From the NCBI RefSeq assembly GCF_001518015.1, contig NZ_LPUY01000138.1:161784-225783 (forward strand): a stretch of DNA of 64,000 bases, given 5' to 3'. The notes below the pieces were generated by a model. It had not been told where the DNA came from and searched no databases. It saw only the letters and a list, made by a program, of their open reading frames with translations. Below, one piece after another: positions 17,497 through 28,700 of the stretch. The translations under genes and the position numbers were made by a program. Every line of letters begins with the position of its first letter. Position 1 is the first letter of the stretch. Source of the DNA: Tritonibacter horizontis (GTDB taxonomy: Bacteria > Pseudomonadota > Alphaproteobacteria > Rhodobacterales > Rhodobacteraceae).

Positions 17497-18257
17497 CCCC
17501 TGCAAGCAACATATGGCCAGAACACCTCGCCGGATATACCACCCATGCACGGCGCGGCGGCATCCAGAATGCCTTTCGCTATGGGGTGGACTACGTCCTG
17601 ATCGATCCGGCCTCTGACGCGGGGCCCACCTTGTTTTCGCGCAATGGCTGGAACCTGGCGGCGGTGCACGACAAAAACCACGGCGGCCCGCCCAAGGCCG
17701 GGCGCGGGCTGGCCTGGGCCGAGGAGGTTCTGACGAATGCCGGGCTGACCTGCGCCGGGCTGCGGATCCTGTTGCTCGCTCAACCGAGCTTTTTGGGCTA
17801 TTGTTTCAACCCCGTCAGTTTCTGGCTCGCCTATGATGGCGCGACCCTGCGGGCGGTGATCGCCGAAGTGACCAATACCTTTGGCGACCGTCACAGTTAT
17901 CTCTGTGCAGAGCCGGGTTTCGCGCCGATCACAGCACATTCCCGCCTGAGTGCACAAAAAATTCTGCATGTGTCCCCTTTCCAGGAGGTCGCGGGCACCT
18001 ATCGGTTTATCTTTGACATAGGGACAGATCGGATCGCGATCCGAATTTCCCATGACAATGGCACCGACGGCGTGGTTGCAACGCTTGTCGGCAACCGCGC
18101 GCCGCTCAGCAATGCCCGGCTGATCACCGCAACCCTGCGCCGTCCGGCGGGGGCGTTGCGCACCGTCATCCTGATCCACTGGCAGGCGCTCAGGCTCAAA
18201 CTCAAAGGGGCGCGGTATCGCAAGCGCCCGCGTCCGCCGGAACAGGAGGTCAGCTGA
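17493..18257 (+). CDS. DUF1365 family protein
   Basis: A 254-aa protein of the DUF1365 family, which nearly always sits between a flavin oxidoreductase and a cyclopropane-synthase-like methyltransferase. Typical blocks are HARRGGIQNAFRYGVDYVLID at the start, FLGYCFNPVSFWLAYDG near residue 100, and VTNTFGDRHSYL near 130. No transmembrane run or cofactor motif is obvious. It overlaps the flavoprotein by 4 bp and the methyltransferase by 1 bp, so the three products are made together, presumably for one membrane-lipid pathway. Its biochemical activity is not known to me. Confidence 0.88.
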   Translation: MTPASNIWPEHLAGYTTHARRGGIQNAFRYGVDYVLIDPASDAGPTLFSRNGWNLAAVHDKNHGGPPKAGRGLAWAEEVLTNAGLTCAGLRILLLAQPSFLGYCFNPVSFWLAYDGATLRAVIAEVTNTFGDRHSYLCAEPGFAPITAHSRLSAQKILHVSPFQEVAGTYRFIFDIGTDRIAIRISHDNGTDGVVATLVGNRAPLSNARLITATLRRPAGALRTVILIHWQALRLKLKGARYRKRPRPPEQEVS

Positions 18258-19417
18258 TGCTATTCGTTACCAACCGCGTGAAACGCGATTTTCTGGACAG
18301 CTGCGCCAAGATCCGGCGCGGCAGCCTGCGCCTGATCACACCTGAAGGCGAGGTGCATGATTTTGGACAGGGCGCGCCGCAGGCGGAAATGCAGATCAAC
18401 GACTGGGGCGTGGTCACCGCACTGGCCTCGCGCGGCGATATCGGCCTGGGCGAAGCCTATGTGGCCGGCCTCTGGGACACCCCCTCGATCGAGGCGGTCA
18501 CGCAGGTCGCGCTCCTCAATCTGGACTACCTTGAGGCCTTTGCCTATCCAAGCCCGCTTGCGACGCTGAAATTCCGCCTTGTGGACCGCCTGCTGCGGGC
18601 CAATTCCCGCTCCGGCGCCAGCCGCAACATCAAGGCGCATTACGATGTCGGCAACGAATTCTACCAACTCTGGCTGGATGACAGCATGACCTATTCCTCC
18701 GCCCTGTTCGCACCGGGCGACAGCCATCTGGAGGATGCACAGCATCGCAAATATGATCGGATCCTGGACCGCTCCGGCGGGGCCGAAAACATATTGGAGG
18801 TCGGCTGCGGCTGGGGGGGCTTTGCGGAACGCGCCGCCGCGCAGGGGCGCCACGTCACAGGCATCACCATTTCACCCAGCCAATATGGTTTTGCAGATGC
18901 CCGTCTGGACGGGCGCGCGGATATCCAGCTGCGTGACTACCGCGACACCAAGGGCAAATTCGATGGGATCGTTTCGATAGAGATGATCGAAGCCGTCGGC
19001 GAGCGGTATTGGCCGCAGTATTTCCAGATGCTGAAGGACCGCCTGTCGGACAGCGGCCGTGCGGTGGTGCAGGCCATTACCGTGCCCGATGCCTATTTCG
19101 ACATCTATCGCAAAGGCTCCGACTATATCCGGCAATACACCTTTCCCGGTGGTATGCTGCTGTCGGATGCGATGATCTCGCACCATGCAGAGCGGGCCGG
19201 ATTGAAGGTGACAGACAACTTCGGCTTTGGGCTGGACTATGCCCGAACCTGCCGCATGTGGTCTGAACGCCTGTCAGATGCCTCGGACAAGGTGCTGCGG
19301 CTTGGCTACGATCAGTCCTTTCTGCGCAATTGGCAGTTCTACCTGCAGATCTGCGCCGCGTCCTTTGAAACCCGGCAGACCGATGTCGTGCAGGTGGAGC
19401 TGGCCCATGCGCCCTGA
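18257..19417 (+). CDS. Cyclopropane-fatty-acyl-phospholipid synthase family methyltransferase
   Basis: A 386-aa SAM-dependent methyltransferase of the CFA synthase family that should add a carbon from SAM to unsaturated acyl chains of membrane phospholipids. The SAM-binding motif is ILEVGCGWGGFAERAA near residue 177; the family blocks IKAHYDVGNEFYQLWLDDSMTYSSALF near 127 and the C-terminal CRMWSERL with FETRQTDVVQVEL are present. In the RpoE regulon such enzymes are linked to cyclopropane or methylated/furan fatty acids (established for R. sphaeroides). It is coupled to DUF1365 by a 1-bp overlap. Sequence alone does not tell cyclopropane from vinyl-methyl products. Confidence 0.9.
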   Translation: MLFVTNRVKRDFLDSCAKIRRGSLRLITPEGEVHDFGQGAPQAEMQINDWGVVTALASRGDIGLGEAYVAGLWDTPSIEAVTQVALLNLDYLEAFAYPSPLATLKFRLVDRLLRANSRSGASRNIKAHYDVGNEFYQLWLDDSMTYSSALFAPGDSHLEDAQHRKYDRILDRSGGAENILEVGCGWGGFAERAAAQGRHVTGITISPSQYGFADARLDGRADIQLRDYRDTKGKFDGIVSIEMIEAVGERYWPQYFQMLKDRLSDSGRAVVQAITVPDAYFDIYRKGSDYIRQYTFPGGMLLSDAMISHHAERAGLKVTDNFGFGLDYARTCRMWSERLSDASDKVLRLGYDQSFLRNWQFYLQICAASFETRQTDVVQVELAHAP

Positions 19418-19489
19418 CACATCAGATCCCGCACCACGCTGCTTACAGCTCCCCACGTCCCATCGCTCCGCCCCGCCAATGGGTGCTGC

Positions 19490-20047
19490 ATGAAACTCTT
19501 TCTGGTTCTTGTAATTGTTGTCCTCCTGTTGCTGCTGCTCCGCCCGGGTTTCGGATTTCGCGCGCAACGCCCGGCGACCTATGCCGACACCGGGCCAGCG
19601 TTTGACCTGCGCACGCAGCTTTCCGGCCCGCTGATCTCCGAAGGGATGATCTACGGTCCGGCTGGCCGTGTCGTGTCCACCTTCGTGGCAGAGATGCACG
19701 GCAGCTGGGACGGGGACAACGGTCTCCTGTCGGAGGATTTCCGCTATAGCGGCGGTTCGGTCCAACATCGCAGATGGCAGCTGACACTGGGCCCCCATGC
19801 CACGTTTACGGCAGAAGCGCCGGATCTGGTCGGCACCGGTCATGGACAACAGTCCGGCGCGACCGTGCGCCTCTCCTATCGCATTCGCCTGCAGGAGGAC
19901 GCCGGAGGCCATGTGCTGGATGTCACCGACTGGATGTATCTGATGGAGAACGGCACCATCATGAACCGATCCGAATTGCGCAAATTCGGGATCAAGGTTG
20001 CGGAGCTGATCGCCACAATCCGGCCGGCCCCAACCGGAGACCGGTAA
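19490..20047 (+). CDS. DUF3833 family membrane-anchored protein
   Basis: A 185-aa protein with a hydrophobic N-terminus (LFLVLVIVVLLLLLL), acting as a signal anchor, and a soluble domain with the DUF3833 pattern: GPLISEGMIYGPAGRVVSTF, MHGSWDG..G.L.EDFRYSGG and a C-terminal VTDWMYLMENGTIMNRSELRKFGI. It follows the CFA synthase by 72 bp and is the last gene of the operon with an RpoE promoter. DUF3833 proteins are lipocalin-like in appearance and might carry or bind lipid (inference only). Confidence 0.8.
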   Translation: MKLFLVLVIVVLLLLLLRPGFGFRAQRPATYADTGPAFDLRTQLSGPLISEGMIYGPAGRVVSTFVAEMHGSWDGDNGLLSEDFRYSGGSVQHRRWQLTLGPHATFTAEAPDLVGTGHGQQSGATVRLSYRIRLQEDAGGHVLDVTDWMYLMENGTIMNRSELRKFGIKVAELIATIRPAPTGDR

Positions 20048-20164
20048 AGCCAGGGCCGCGCGATCCGGCCGAGGCGCCCTTGCGCCCACCCGGGCTATGG
20101 GCAAGACTGTCCAGATCTGAGGGCAAGCCGACGGACCCGCTGCCGGAGGGAGGAGAACCCGCTT

Positions 20165-22129
20165 TTGCTGAATTCCGTGCGCCTGCGCCTGCTGATCCTT
20201 GCCCTCTTGCCGCTGATCGTTTTGATGCCGCTCCTGATGGTTCTGGCGATGGCCCGCTGGAATTCGGACTATGACAAGGTCCTGATCGCCAATGTCGAAA
20301 GCGATCTTCGGATTGCGGAACAATACCTTGGGCAACTTCAAAGTAACTCTGCCCGCGCGCTGCAGGGGATCGCGGATTCTGCCCGCCTTGCGGCGTTGAT
20401 GGCCGGGAACGCCACGGGACTGGAGATGTTTCTGGCCGAACAACAACAAGCGTTGGAGCTGGACTTTCTCTATCTGCTGGAGGGGGAGACGCTCACACAG
20501 GCCAAGGCGAAATGGCCGGTGATCCATGCCGCCGCTGCCGGTCGCCGGTCGTCGCAGATCGACATCTTTGATGCGGCAGACCTGAAAGCCCGATCTGCCG
20601 CTCTGGCAGAGCAGGCCCGTATCGACCTGATCGACACCGAGGCCGCCATCCCCACAGCGCGCGCGGTCGAGGATCGCGGCATGGTCGTCCATTCTGCCGC
20701 GCCGGTCCGTGGCATTGGTCCTCCGCGCGTGCTGGTCGGTGGGCTTCTGCTCAATCGCAACCTGGATTTCATCGACACCATCAATGCGCTGGTCTATCTG
20801 CATGGCCAGTCCGACGTCAGCCGTCAGGGCACGGCGACATTGTTTTTGGAGGACACCCGTGTCTCGACCAATGTACGTCTGTTCGAGGATGTCCGCGCCC
20901 TGGGCACCCGTGTGTCCGCCGCCGTGCGCGCTGCCGTCCTGACCCAGGGGAAAACCTGGCTGGACCGGGCCTTTGTCGTCAACGACTGGTATATTTCCGG
21001 CTACCTTCCGCTGACGGACAGCTTTGGAAAACGGGTGGGCATGCTCTACGTCGGCTTTCTGGAATCGCCGTATCAAACCGCCAAACGTGCCGCCTATTGG
21101 ACCGTTTTCGGCGCCTTCGTTTTTGTCATCGCCCTGTCAGTGCCACTGTTTTTGTGGCTGGCCAAAGGCATTTTCGCCCCGCTTGAACAAATGACGCAGA
21201 CGATGGAACGCGTGGAACGCGGCGACCTGACGGCCCGCAACGGCACCCGCGGGCGCAGCGACGAAATCGGCCAGGTTGCCGCCCATCTGGACAGCTTGCT
21301 GGACCAGGTGCAGGAACGCGACCGGCGGCTGCGCAATTGGGCGGACGAATTGAACGCCCGTGTGGAGGAGCGCACCAGCGAGTTGCAAGTCGCCAATGCC
21401 AAGCTGGAGGAGACCTTTCGCCAATTGGTGATGAGTGAAAAGCTCGCCTCGATCGGCGAGATCACAGCCGGCGTAGCCCATGAGATCAACAATCCCGTTG
21501 CGGTCATCCAGGGCAATGTCGACGTGATGCGCATGACCCTTGGCACGGCGGCGGACCCGGTGCGCACAGAATTGGATCTGATCGACAATCAGGTCATGCG
21601 GATTGGTGCCATTGTCGGCAAGCTGCTCCAATTCGCCCGGCCATCAGAGTTTGGCACCTTTGCCGAAAGCGTCGATATCGCCGCAGTGGTTCAGGACTGC
21701 CTGGTCCTGGTGGACCATGTGATTTCGCGGCAGGAAATCCGGGTCCTCACCCAGTTTGAGGACACGCCGACGGTCCATATCGACCCCGGCGAATTACAAC
21801 AGGTGGTGATCAATATCATCATCAACGCCAGTCAGGCGATGGAGGGGCGCGGAACGCTTGCGATCTCACTGACCGCCGAAGACCGCGATGGCATCCCCGG
21901 CGCCGCCCTGCGCATTGCCGATACCGGGCCGGGCATTCCGGCGGATCGATTCGACCAGATTTTCGATCCGTTCTTTACCACCAAACGCGGCGAAGGCACC
22001 GGCCTTGGGCTGTCGATCAGCCAGACCCTGATCCAGCGGGCCGGGGGGCGGGTCAGCGTGCGCAACCGCCGTGCGCGCGGCGCGGAGTTCCTGCTCTGGC
22101 TGCCTGAACGGTCTGCAATTTTCGACTAG
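20165..22129 (+). CDS. Membrane sensor histidine kinase (DctB-like architecture)
   Basis: A 654-aa two-component kinase. The start is TTG 20165 behind GGAGGGAGGAG. TM1 is at about residues 8-30, then a periplasmic sensor domain to about 305, TM2 at about 310-332, and HAMP at about 333-385 followed by a coiled coil (ERTSELQVANAKLEETF). The HisKA H-box is GVAHEINNP with His439; N, G1, F and G2 boxes are IIINASQAM, IADTGPGIP, FDPFFTTK and GEGTGLGLS. It is tail to tail with the response regulator gene, 26 bp apart, its likely partner. The ligand is unknown; the large periplasmic domain suggests a small molecule. Confidence 0.9.
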   Translation: MLNSVRLRLLILALLPLIVLMPLLMVLAMARWNSDYDKVLIANVESDLRIAEQYLGQLQSNSARALQGIADSARLAALMAGNATGLEMFLAEQQQALELDFLYLLEGETLTQAKAKWPVIHAAAAGRRSSQIDIFDAADLKARSAALAEQARIDLIDTEAAIPTARAVEDRGMVVHSAAPVRGIGPPRVLVGGLLLNRNLDFIDTINALVYLHGQSDVSRQGTATLFLEDTRVSTNVRLFEDVRALGTRVSAAVRAAVLTQGKTWLDRAFVVNDWYISGYLPLTDSFGKRVGMLYVGFLESPYQTAKRAAYWTVFGAFVFVIALSVPLFLWLAKGIFAPLEQMTQTMERVERGDLTARNGTRGRSDEIGQVAAHLDSLLDQVQERDRRLRNWADELNARVEERTSELQVANAKLEETFRQLVMSEKLASIGEITAGVAHEINNPVAVIQGNVDVMRMTLGTAADPVRTELDLIDNQVMRIGAIVGKLLQFARPSEFGTFAESVDIAAVVQDCLVLVDHVISRQEIRVLTQFEDTPTVHIDPGELQQVVINIIINASQAMEGRGTLAISLTAEDRDGIPGAALRIADTGPGIPADRFDQIFDPFFTTKRGEGTGLGLSISQTLIQRAGGRVSVRNRRARGAEFLLWLPERSAIFD

Positions 22130-22155
22130 GGGTTATGGCCAACCGGCGCGTCCGG

Positions 22156-23505
<1,350 letters not shown>

Positions 23506-23518
23506 GGGTGCGCGACGA

Positions 23519-23644
23519 TCAATTCAGCCGCACCGCTGCGCCGGAGTTTCGCTCCTGCGCGGAGAACCCTGCGTAGTCGAGGGCGAAATCGGAACCCACG
23601 GCGATAGCGCCGATCAGCACAAACCCAGCCAGCATGGCTTTCAT
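23519..23644 (-). CDS. Small membrane or exported peptide (41 aa)
   Basis: A 41-aa frame beginning MKAMLAGFVLIGAIAVGSDF and ending in GAAVRLN. ATG 23644 has a clear AGAGGA site upstream (AGAGGACAACAGAT). The first 20 residues are hydrophobic, so it is either a short secreted peptide or a one-span membrane peptide. It lies 14 bp ahead of the response regulator gene on the same strand and 200 bp after the end of the formate dehydrogenase operon. I recognise no family; the good ribosome binding site is the main support. Confidence 0.55.
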   Translation of the reverse strand: MKAMLAGFVLIGAIAVGSDFALDYAGFSAQERNSGAAVRLN

Positions 23645-23843
23645 ATCTGTTGTCCTCTTGATTGGTGGTCGCGGTCATCAGACCCTCTGTCAGGTCCGGG
23701 TGGTTTTGCAGCGTCATGGCCCGTTTCATCGACAGCTGGTCTGCGTCTTGTCAAACTGGACTATAGCGAGCCGGGCCAAGGTCAAACAGGGGGCACGGCC
23801 TCAGAACCGTGCCGCGCCCCCGCTGTATCACCAGGTTTGATCG

Positions 23844-25061
23844 CTATTCTGCCGCGGTCGCCCCTGCCTCTTGCGGCTTTGCGCGTTCTTTTTCCTGCAC
23901 CTCCTCCAGCCAGATGGAATGGTGCTGATGGGCCCAGGCCTCATCGACCTCGCCGGTTCCCATGGCATCATAAGCGCCCTCCATCCCGAGGGTCCCGATG
24001 TAGATATGCGCGATGATGATCGCCATCAGCACAAAGGCGACAATCGCATGCCACAGCTGGGCCAGCTGCATTTCCTCCTGCGGCGCCAGATCTGTTGGCA
24101 GCGGGCCATAGCCCACCCAGTTTGGCAGGCCGATATCGTTCAGGATCGTGAATGTCTTGGCAAAAAGCGGCAACTCGAAGGGGAACAGCAACGACAGGCC
24201 AGAAACAGAGATCGACGCCCCGAACAGGATCACCGACCAGAAGATGAGTTTCTGACCGGCGTTGAATTTTTTCGCCGGCGGGTGCTTCTTGCCGACGATG
24301 CCGCCGAATTGCCTGATCCAGACCAGATCGAGCCGGTTGGGAATATTATGCGCCACCCACAGCACAAAGACCACGATCAGCGCCAGCATGAACGCCCAGG
24401 ACACCGAATTGTGGATCCATTTGGAGCCGATCAGCAGGACGGAGTTCACCTCCTTGCCCAGCAAGGGCTGGATCGCCACCCGGCCAAAAAGTGTCAAGAG
24501 CCCGGTCACCCCCAACAGGATGAACGACCCCGCAAGCGTCCAATGTGCCATGCGTTCAAAAAACGCAAAACGGGTGACGGTGCGGCCGGTTTTTTCGGCG
24601 TCGACGCGGACACGCCCCCGCAGCACAAAAAAGATCGCCAGAAGGCCGATTGTGACCAGCAGCAGGCCACCGCCATAGGTGCGCAAAGGTCTCTGCCGGA
24701 CCGACAGCCAGCGCATGCCGCCATCCTGCACCAGCACGGTGGCCACCTCGCCCCCGGCTGAAACCCGCAGATCCGCGGAATTGTAGCGCAGCGCGCGCCA
24801 CAGCTCCGGGTCGGACTGACCGCCCAGGGTCCCCAGCTGGTCGGCCATCGCTGCGGCGGAATTGGGATCGCCTGTGGCCATACTGCGGAAGCTGTCGTCG
24901 ATGGGCTCGCCACGTTGGCGCGCCAGGATGTCGTCGAGCGTTTGCGCGCCGCCCGTGGCGCTGCGGTCCGGCGCAGCCGGTGTCGTCGCCTCTTGAGCCA
25001 TGGCGGACAGACCGCACAGCAAGGCCAACTTCAGAACGATTGCGAAAATCAGGCGCGGCAT
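23844..25061 (-). CDS. fdhC: Formate dehydrogenase gamma subunit (cytochrome b)
   Basis: Membrane cytochrome b subunit that passes electrons from formate oxidation to quinone; 405 aa. It starts with a signal peptide (MPRLIFAIVLKLALLCGLSAMA), then an extra N-terminal region, one TM near residues 140-158, and the FdnI/cytochrome b561-type core with about four TMs and histidines in ERMAHWTLAG, KWIHNSVSW, and LWHAIVAF..IAHIYIG for two haems. ATG 25061 is chosen since GGGGGAG lies 8 nt upstream; earlier in-frame codons reach 25097. Last gene of the fdh operon. Confidence 0.9.
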   Translation of the reverse strand: MPRLIFAIVLKLALLCGLSAMAQEATTPAAPDRSATGGAQTLDDILARQRGEPIDDSFRSMATGDPNSAAAMADQLGTLGGQSDPELWRALRYNSADLRVSAGGEVATVLVQDGGMRWLSVRQRPLRTYGGGLLLVTIGLLAIFFVLRGRVRVDAEKTGRTVTRFAFFERMAHWTLAGSFILLGVTGLLTLFGRVAIQPLLGKEVNSVLLIGSKWIHNSVSWAFMLALIVVFVLWVAHNIPNRLDLVWIRQFGGIVGKKHPPAKKFNAGQKLIFWSVILFGASISVSGLSLLFPFELPLFAKTFTILNDIGLPNWVGYGPLPTDLAPQEEMQLAQLWHAIVAFVLMAIIIAHIYIGTLGMEGAYDAMGTGEVDEAWAHQHHSIWLEEVQEKERAKPQEAGATAAE

Positions 25062-25182
25062 GGACATACTCCCCCGAGAGGCCGGATTTGAATTCATAGC
25101 GTGTGACTGGATACCCCGGAGGGGCCCACCAATTGGCGGGCCACCCCCGTTTCACATTGCCGATTGGATCGGTCAGACGGCC

Positions 25183-25776
25183 TTAGCCGCCTTTCTGATC
25201 GTAGGCCGTTCCCCAGCCCCAGGCACCGGAGCCAAAGCCCCGCGCCACGACACGTTCACGGTAGACTGCGGAGACAATGTCTCCGTCCCCCGCCAACAGC
25301 GCCTTGGTGGAGCACATTTCGGCGCAGATCGGCAATTTGCCTTCTGCGATCCGGTTGCGTCCATACTTCTGGAACTCGGCCTGAGAGTTGTTTTCTTCGG
25401 GTCCGCCAGCGCAGAAGGTACATTTGTCCATCTTGCCACGCGAACCGAAGTTGCCTGCCTGGGGATACTGCGGCGCACCAAAGGGGCACGCGTAGAAACA
25501 GTAGCCACAGCCGATGCAGAGATCCTTGGAGTGGAGAACCACGCCTTCCTCGCTCTGGTAGAAACAATCGACCGGGCAGACCGCCATGCAGGGGGCATCG
25601 GAACAATGCATGCAGGCGACCGAGATCGACCGTTCACCGGGTTTGCCGTCATTGATGGTAACCACCCGACGCCGGTTGATGCCCCAGGGCACCTCGTGCT
25701 CGTTCTTGCAGGCAGTGACGCAGGCGTTGCATTCGATGCAGCGTTCGGCGTCGCACAGGAATTTAGCTCGTGCCAT
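25183..25776 (-). CDS. fdhB: Formate dehydrogenase beta subunit (4Fe-4S ferredoxin type)
   Basis: Electron-transfer subunit of 197 aa with four Cys clusters: CIECNACVTACKNEH, CMHCSDAPCMAVCP, CIGCGYCFYACPFGAP and KCTFC..., enough for four [4Fe-4S] centres linking the catalytic subunit to the cytochrome b. The length matches FDH3-type beta subunits, without the C-terminal transmembrane helix of FdnH. The ATG at 25776 follows AGGAGACGG. It sits 12 bp after the alpha-subunit stop. Confidence 0.95.
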   Translation of the reverse strand: MARAKFLCDAERCIECNACVTACKNEHEVPWGINRRRVVTINDGKPGERSISVACMHCSDAPCMAVCPVDCFYQSEEGVVLHSKDLCIGCGYCFYACPFGAPQYPQAGNFGSRGKMDKCTFCAGGPEENNSQAEFQKYGRNRIAEGKLPICAEMCSTKALLAGDGDIVSAVYRERVVARGFGSGAWGWGTAYDQKGG

Positions 25777-25788
25777 TTATCCGTCTCC

Positions 25789-28700
25789 TTACGCTGGCAT
25801 AATCTTGCAGAGAGTGGCCTTGGTCTCCTGCATCTGGGTGACCGAGTCATACCCGTAGGTCTGGGCCGTATTGGTGCTTTCGCCCAGCACATAGGGGTCG
25901 GCGCCATCGGGATATTTCGATCGCTGATCCTCGCCCTGGAAATGCCCGCCAAAGTGGAACGGCATGAAGGCGACGCCTGATCCGACCCGTTCGGTCAGCA
26001 TGGCCATGACTTTGACCTTGCCCCCCTCGGGGCCTTCGACCCAGACCTGCGCCCCGTCGCGGACCCCAAGATTGTTGGCATCGCGCGGGTTGATCTCGAT
26101 GAACATGTCCTGTTGCAGTTCGGCGAGCCACGGGTTGGACCGGGTCTCGTCGCCGCCGCCCTCATATTCGACCAGACGGCCGGAGGTGAGGATGATCGGA
26201 TACTCCTTGGACACATCGTTTTTCTGGATCGAGGCATACATGGTGGGCAGACGGTAGAATTTCCGATCCTCATAGGTCGGATAATCCGCCACCAGATCGC
26301 GCCGGTTGGAATAGAGCGGTTCGCGGTGCAGCGGCACCGGATCCGGGAAGGTCCAGACCACGGCACGGGCCTTGGCGTTGCCGAAGGGGGCGCAGCCATG
26401 CTTGATCGCGACGCGCTGGATACCGCCCGACAGGTCGGTCTTCCAGTTGACGCCTGCGGCCTTCTCGTCAAAGTCCGACGGGAAGGGAGACATCGACTGT
26501 TCGCCCACCTCTTCGCTGGCACCCTGGGTGCCGTCACCACTGGTCAGGCCCTGGGTTTCGCCATCGTCGCTTTCGCCGACGGTGTCGCCAATCGACAGCC
26601 CCGCCACCGAGGCAATCGAGCGGCGCTCCTCATCCGTCAGATCCCCGGCCCAGCCCAGATCCACCAGCATCTGATAGGTGAACTCCGGATAACCGTCCTG
26701 GATTTCCGCACCGGGGTTGGAGACCCCATCGGCCAGCAGATTGTCGCCATCGCGTTCCACCCCGAACCGGGCGCGGAAACACAGCCCGCCCTCGGCCACC
26801 GGTTTCGACATATCATAGAGGTTCGGCGTGCCCGGATGGTTCATCTCGGGCGTGCCCCAGCAGGGCCATGGCATGCCGTAGTAATCCCCGTCTGCGGGAC
26901 CGCCGATCGCCTGCAGCGTGGTGCGATCAAACGTGTGCTGGTTCTCCATGTGGAGTTTGATCCGCTCCGGGCTCTGACCGGTGTAGCCCACCGTCCACAT
27001 GCCGGAGTTGAACTCGCGGGTGATGCTCTCGATGTTGGGGGTTTCCGCGTCTTCCATCTCGATATTGCGGAACAGCCGGTCGGCCCAGCCGAACTTGTTG
27101 GCGAACTTGGCAATGATCACATGGTCCGGCAGGCTCTCGAACAAAGGCTCCACCACCTTGTCGCGCCACTGGATCGAACGGTTGGAGGCCGTCACCGAGC
27201 CTCGTGTCTCGAACTGGGTTGCGGCCGGCAACAGATAGACCCCATCGGTGCGATCATGCAAAACGGCCGACACCGTCGGATAAGGATCCACCACGACAAG
27301 CATGTCGAGCTTTTCCATTGCCGTCTTCATTTCCGGCATCCGCGTCTGCGAGTTGGGCGCATGCCCCCAAAGCACCATCGCACGGACCTTGTTGGGCTGA
27401 TCCATGTTTTCGGCATCTTCCAGCACGCCATCAATCCAGCGGCTGACCGGGATGCCGGTTTCCTGCATCAGGTTCTTGTCCTTGCCATCGGCGCCTTTGA
27501 CGATCTCGAACTGGGACTTGAGCCAGTCCATATCCTCGCCCCAGACACGCCCCCAATGGGCCCATGCCCCGGCCGACAGACCGTAGTAGCCCGGCAGCGT
27601 ATGGCTGAGAACGCCGAGGTCGGTCGCCCCCTGCACATTGTCATGTCCGCGGAAGATATTGGTGCCGCCGCCTTCGGTGCCCATGTTGCCCAGCGCCAGC
27701 TGCAGGATGCAATAGGCGCGGGTGTTGTTGTTGCCATTGGTGTGCTGGGTGCCGCCCATGCACCAGATCACGGTGCCGGGACGGTTGTTGGCAAGGGTGC
27801 GCGCCACACGTTCCAGCTGGCGGCCGGGCGTGCCGGTGACACGTTCGACCTCTTCCGGGGTCCATTTGGCGACTTCGTCACGGATCTGATCCATGCCCCA
27901 GACACGGGTGCGGATGAACTCCTTGTCTTCCCAGCCGTTCTCGAAGATGTGCCACAGGAGGCCCCAGACCAGCGCCACATCAGTGCCCGGGCGGAAGCGC
28001 ACATATTCGTCAGCATGGGCCGCCGTGCGTGTGAAACGCGGATCGCAAACGATCAGCGGCGCGTTGTTCTGCTCTTTGGCCTTCAGCACATGCAGCAGCG
28101 AGACGGGATGCGCCTCGGCCGGGTTGCCGCCGATGATGAAGATCGCCTTGGAGTTATGGATGTCGTTGTAGCTGTTGGTCATGGCGCCGTAGCCCCATGT
28201 ATTCGCAACACCGGCAACGGTGGTGGAGTGGCAGATCCGCGCCTGATGGTCCACGTTGTTGGTGCCCCAATAGGCGGCGAACTTGCGGAACAGATAGGCC
28301 TGTTCGTTGTTATGCTTGGCAGAGCCGAGCCAGTAGACGCTGTCAGGTCCGCTTTCTTCGCGGATCTGCATCATGCCGTCGCCGATCTCGTTGATCGCCT
28401 GCTCCCAGGAGATCCGCTTCCACTCGCCTCCCTCTTTTTTCATCGGGTACTTCAGGCGGCGTTCGCCATGCGCGTGTTCGCGCACCGAGGCCCCTTTTGC
28501 GCAATGGGCGCCAAGGTTGAAGGGGCTGTCCCAACCGGGTTCCTGACCGGTCCAGACGCCGTTTTGCACCTCTGCCACCACGGTGCAGCCGACCGAGCAA
28601 TGGGTGCAGACGGATTTGATCGTCTCGACGGCTCCGGTGGCCGATGCGGCCGCGTTGGCCTGCGTTACGGTTCCACCTGTCGCACTGATCGCGGCAAGCC

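Noticed and set aside
28500..28640. Possible selenocysteine in formate dehydrogenase
   Set aside because: The metal-ligand region reads RICHSTT with a normal cysteine codon and the frame has no internal stop.
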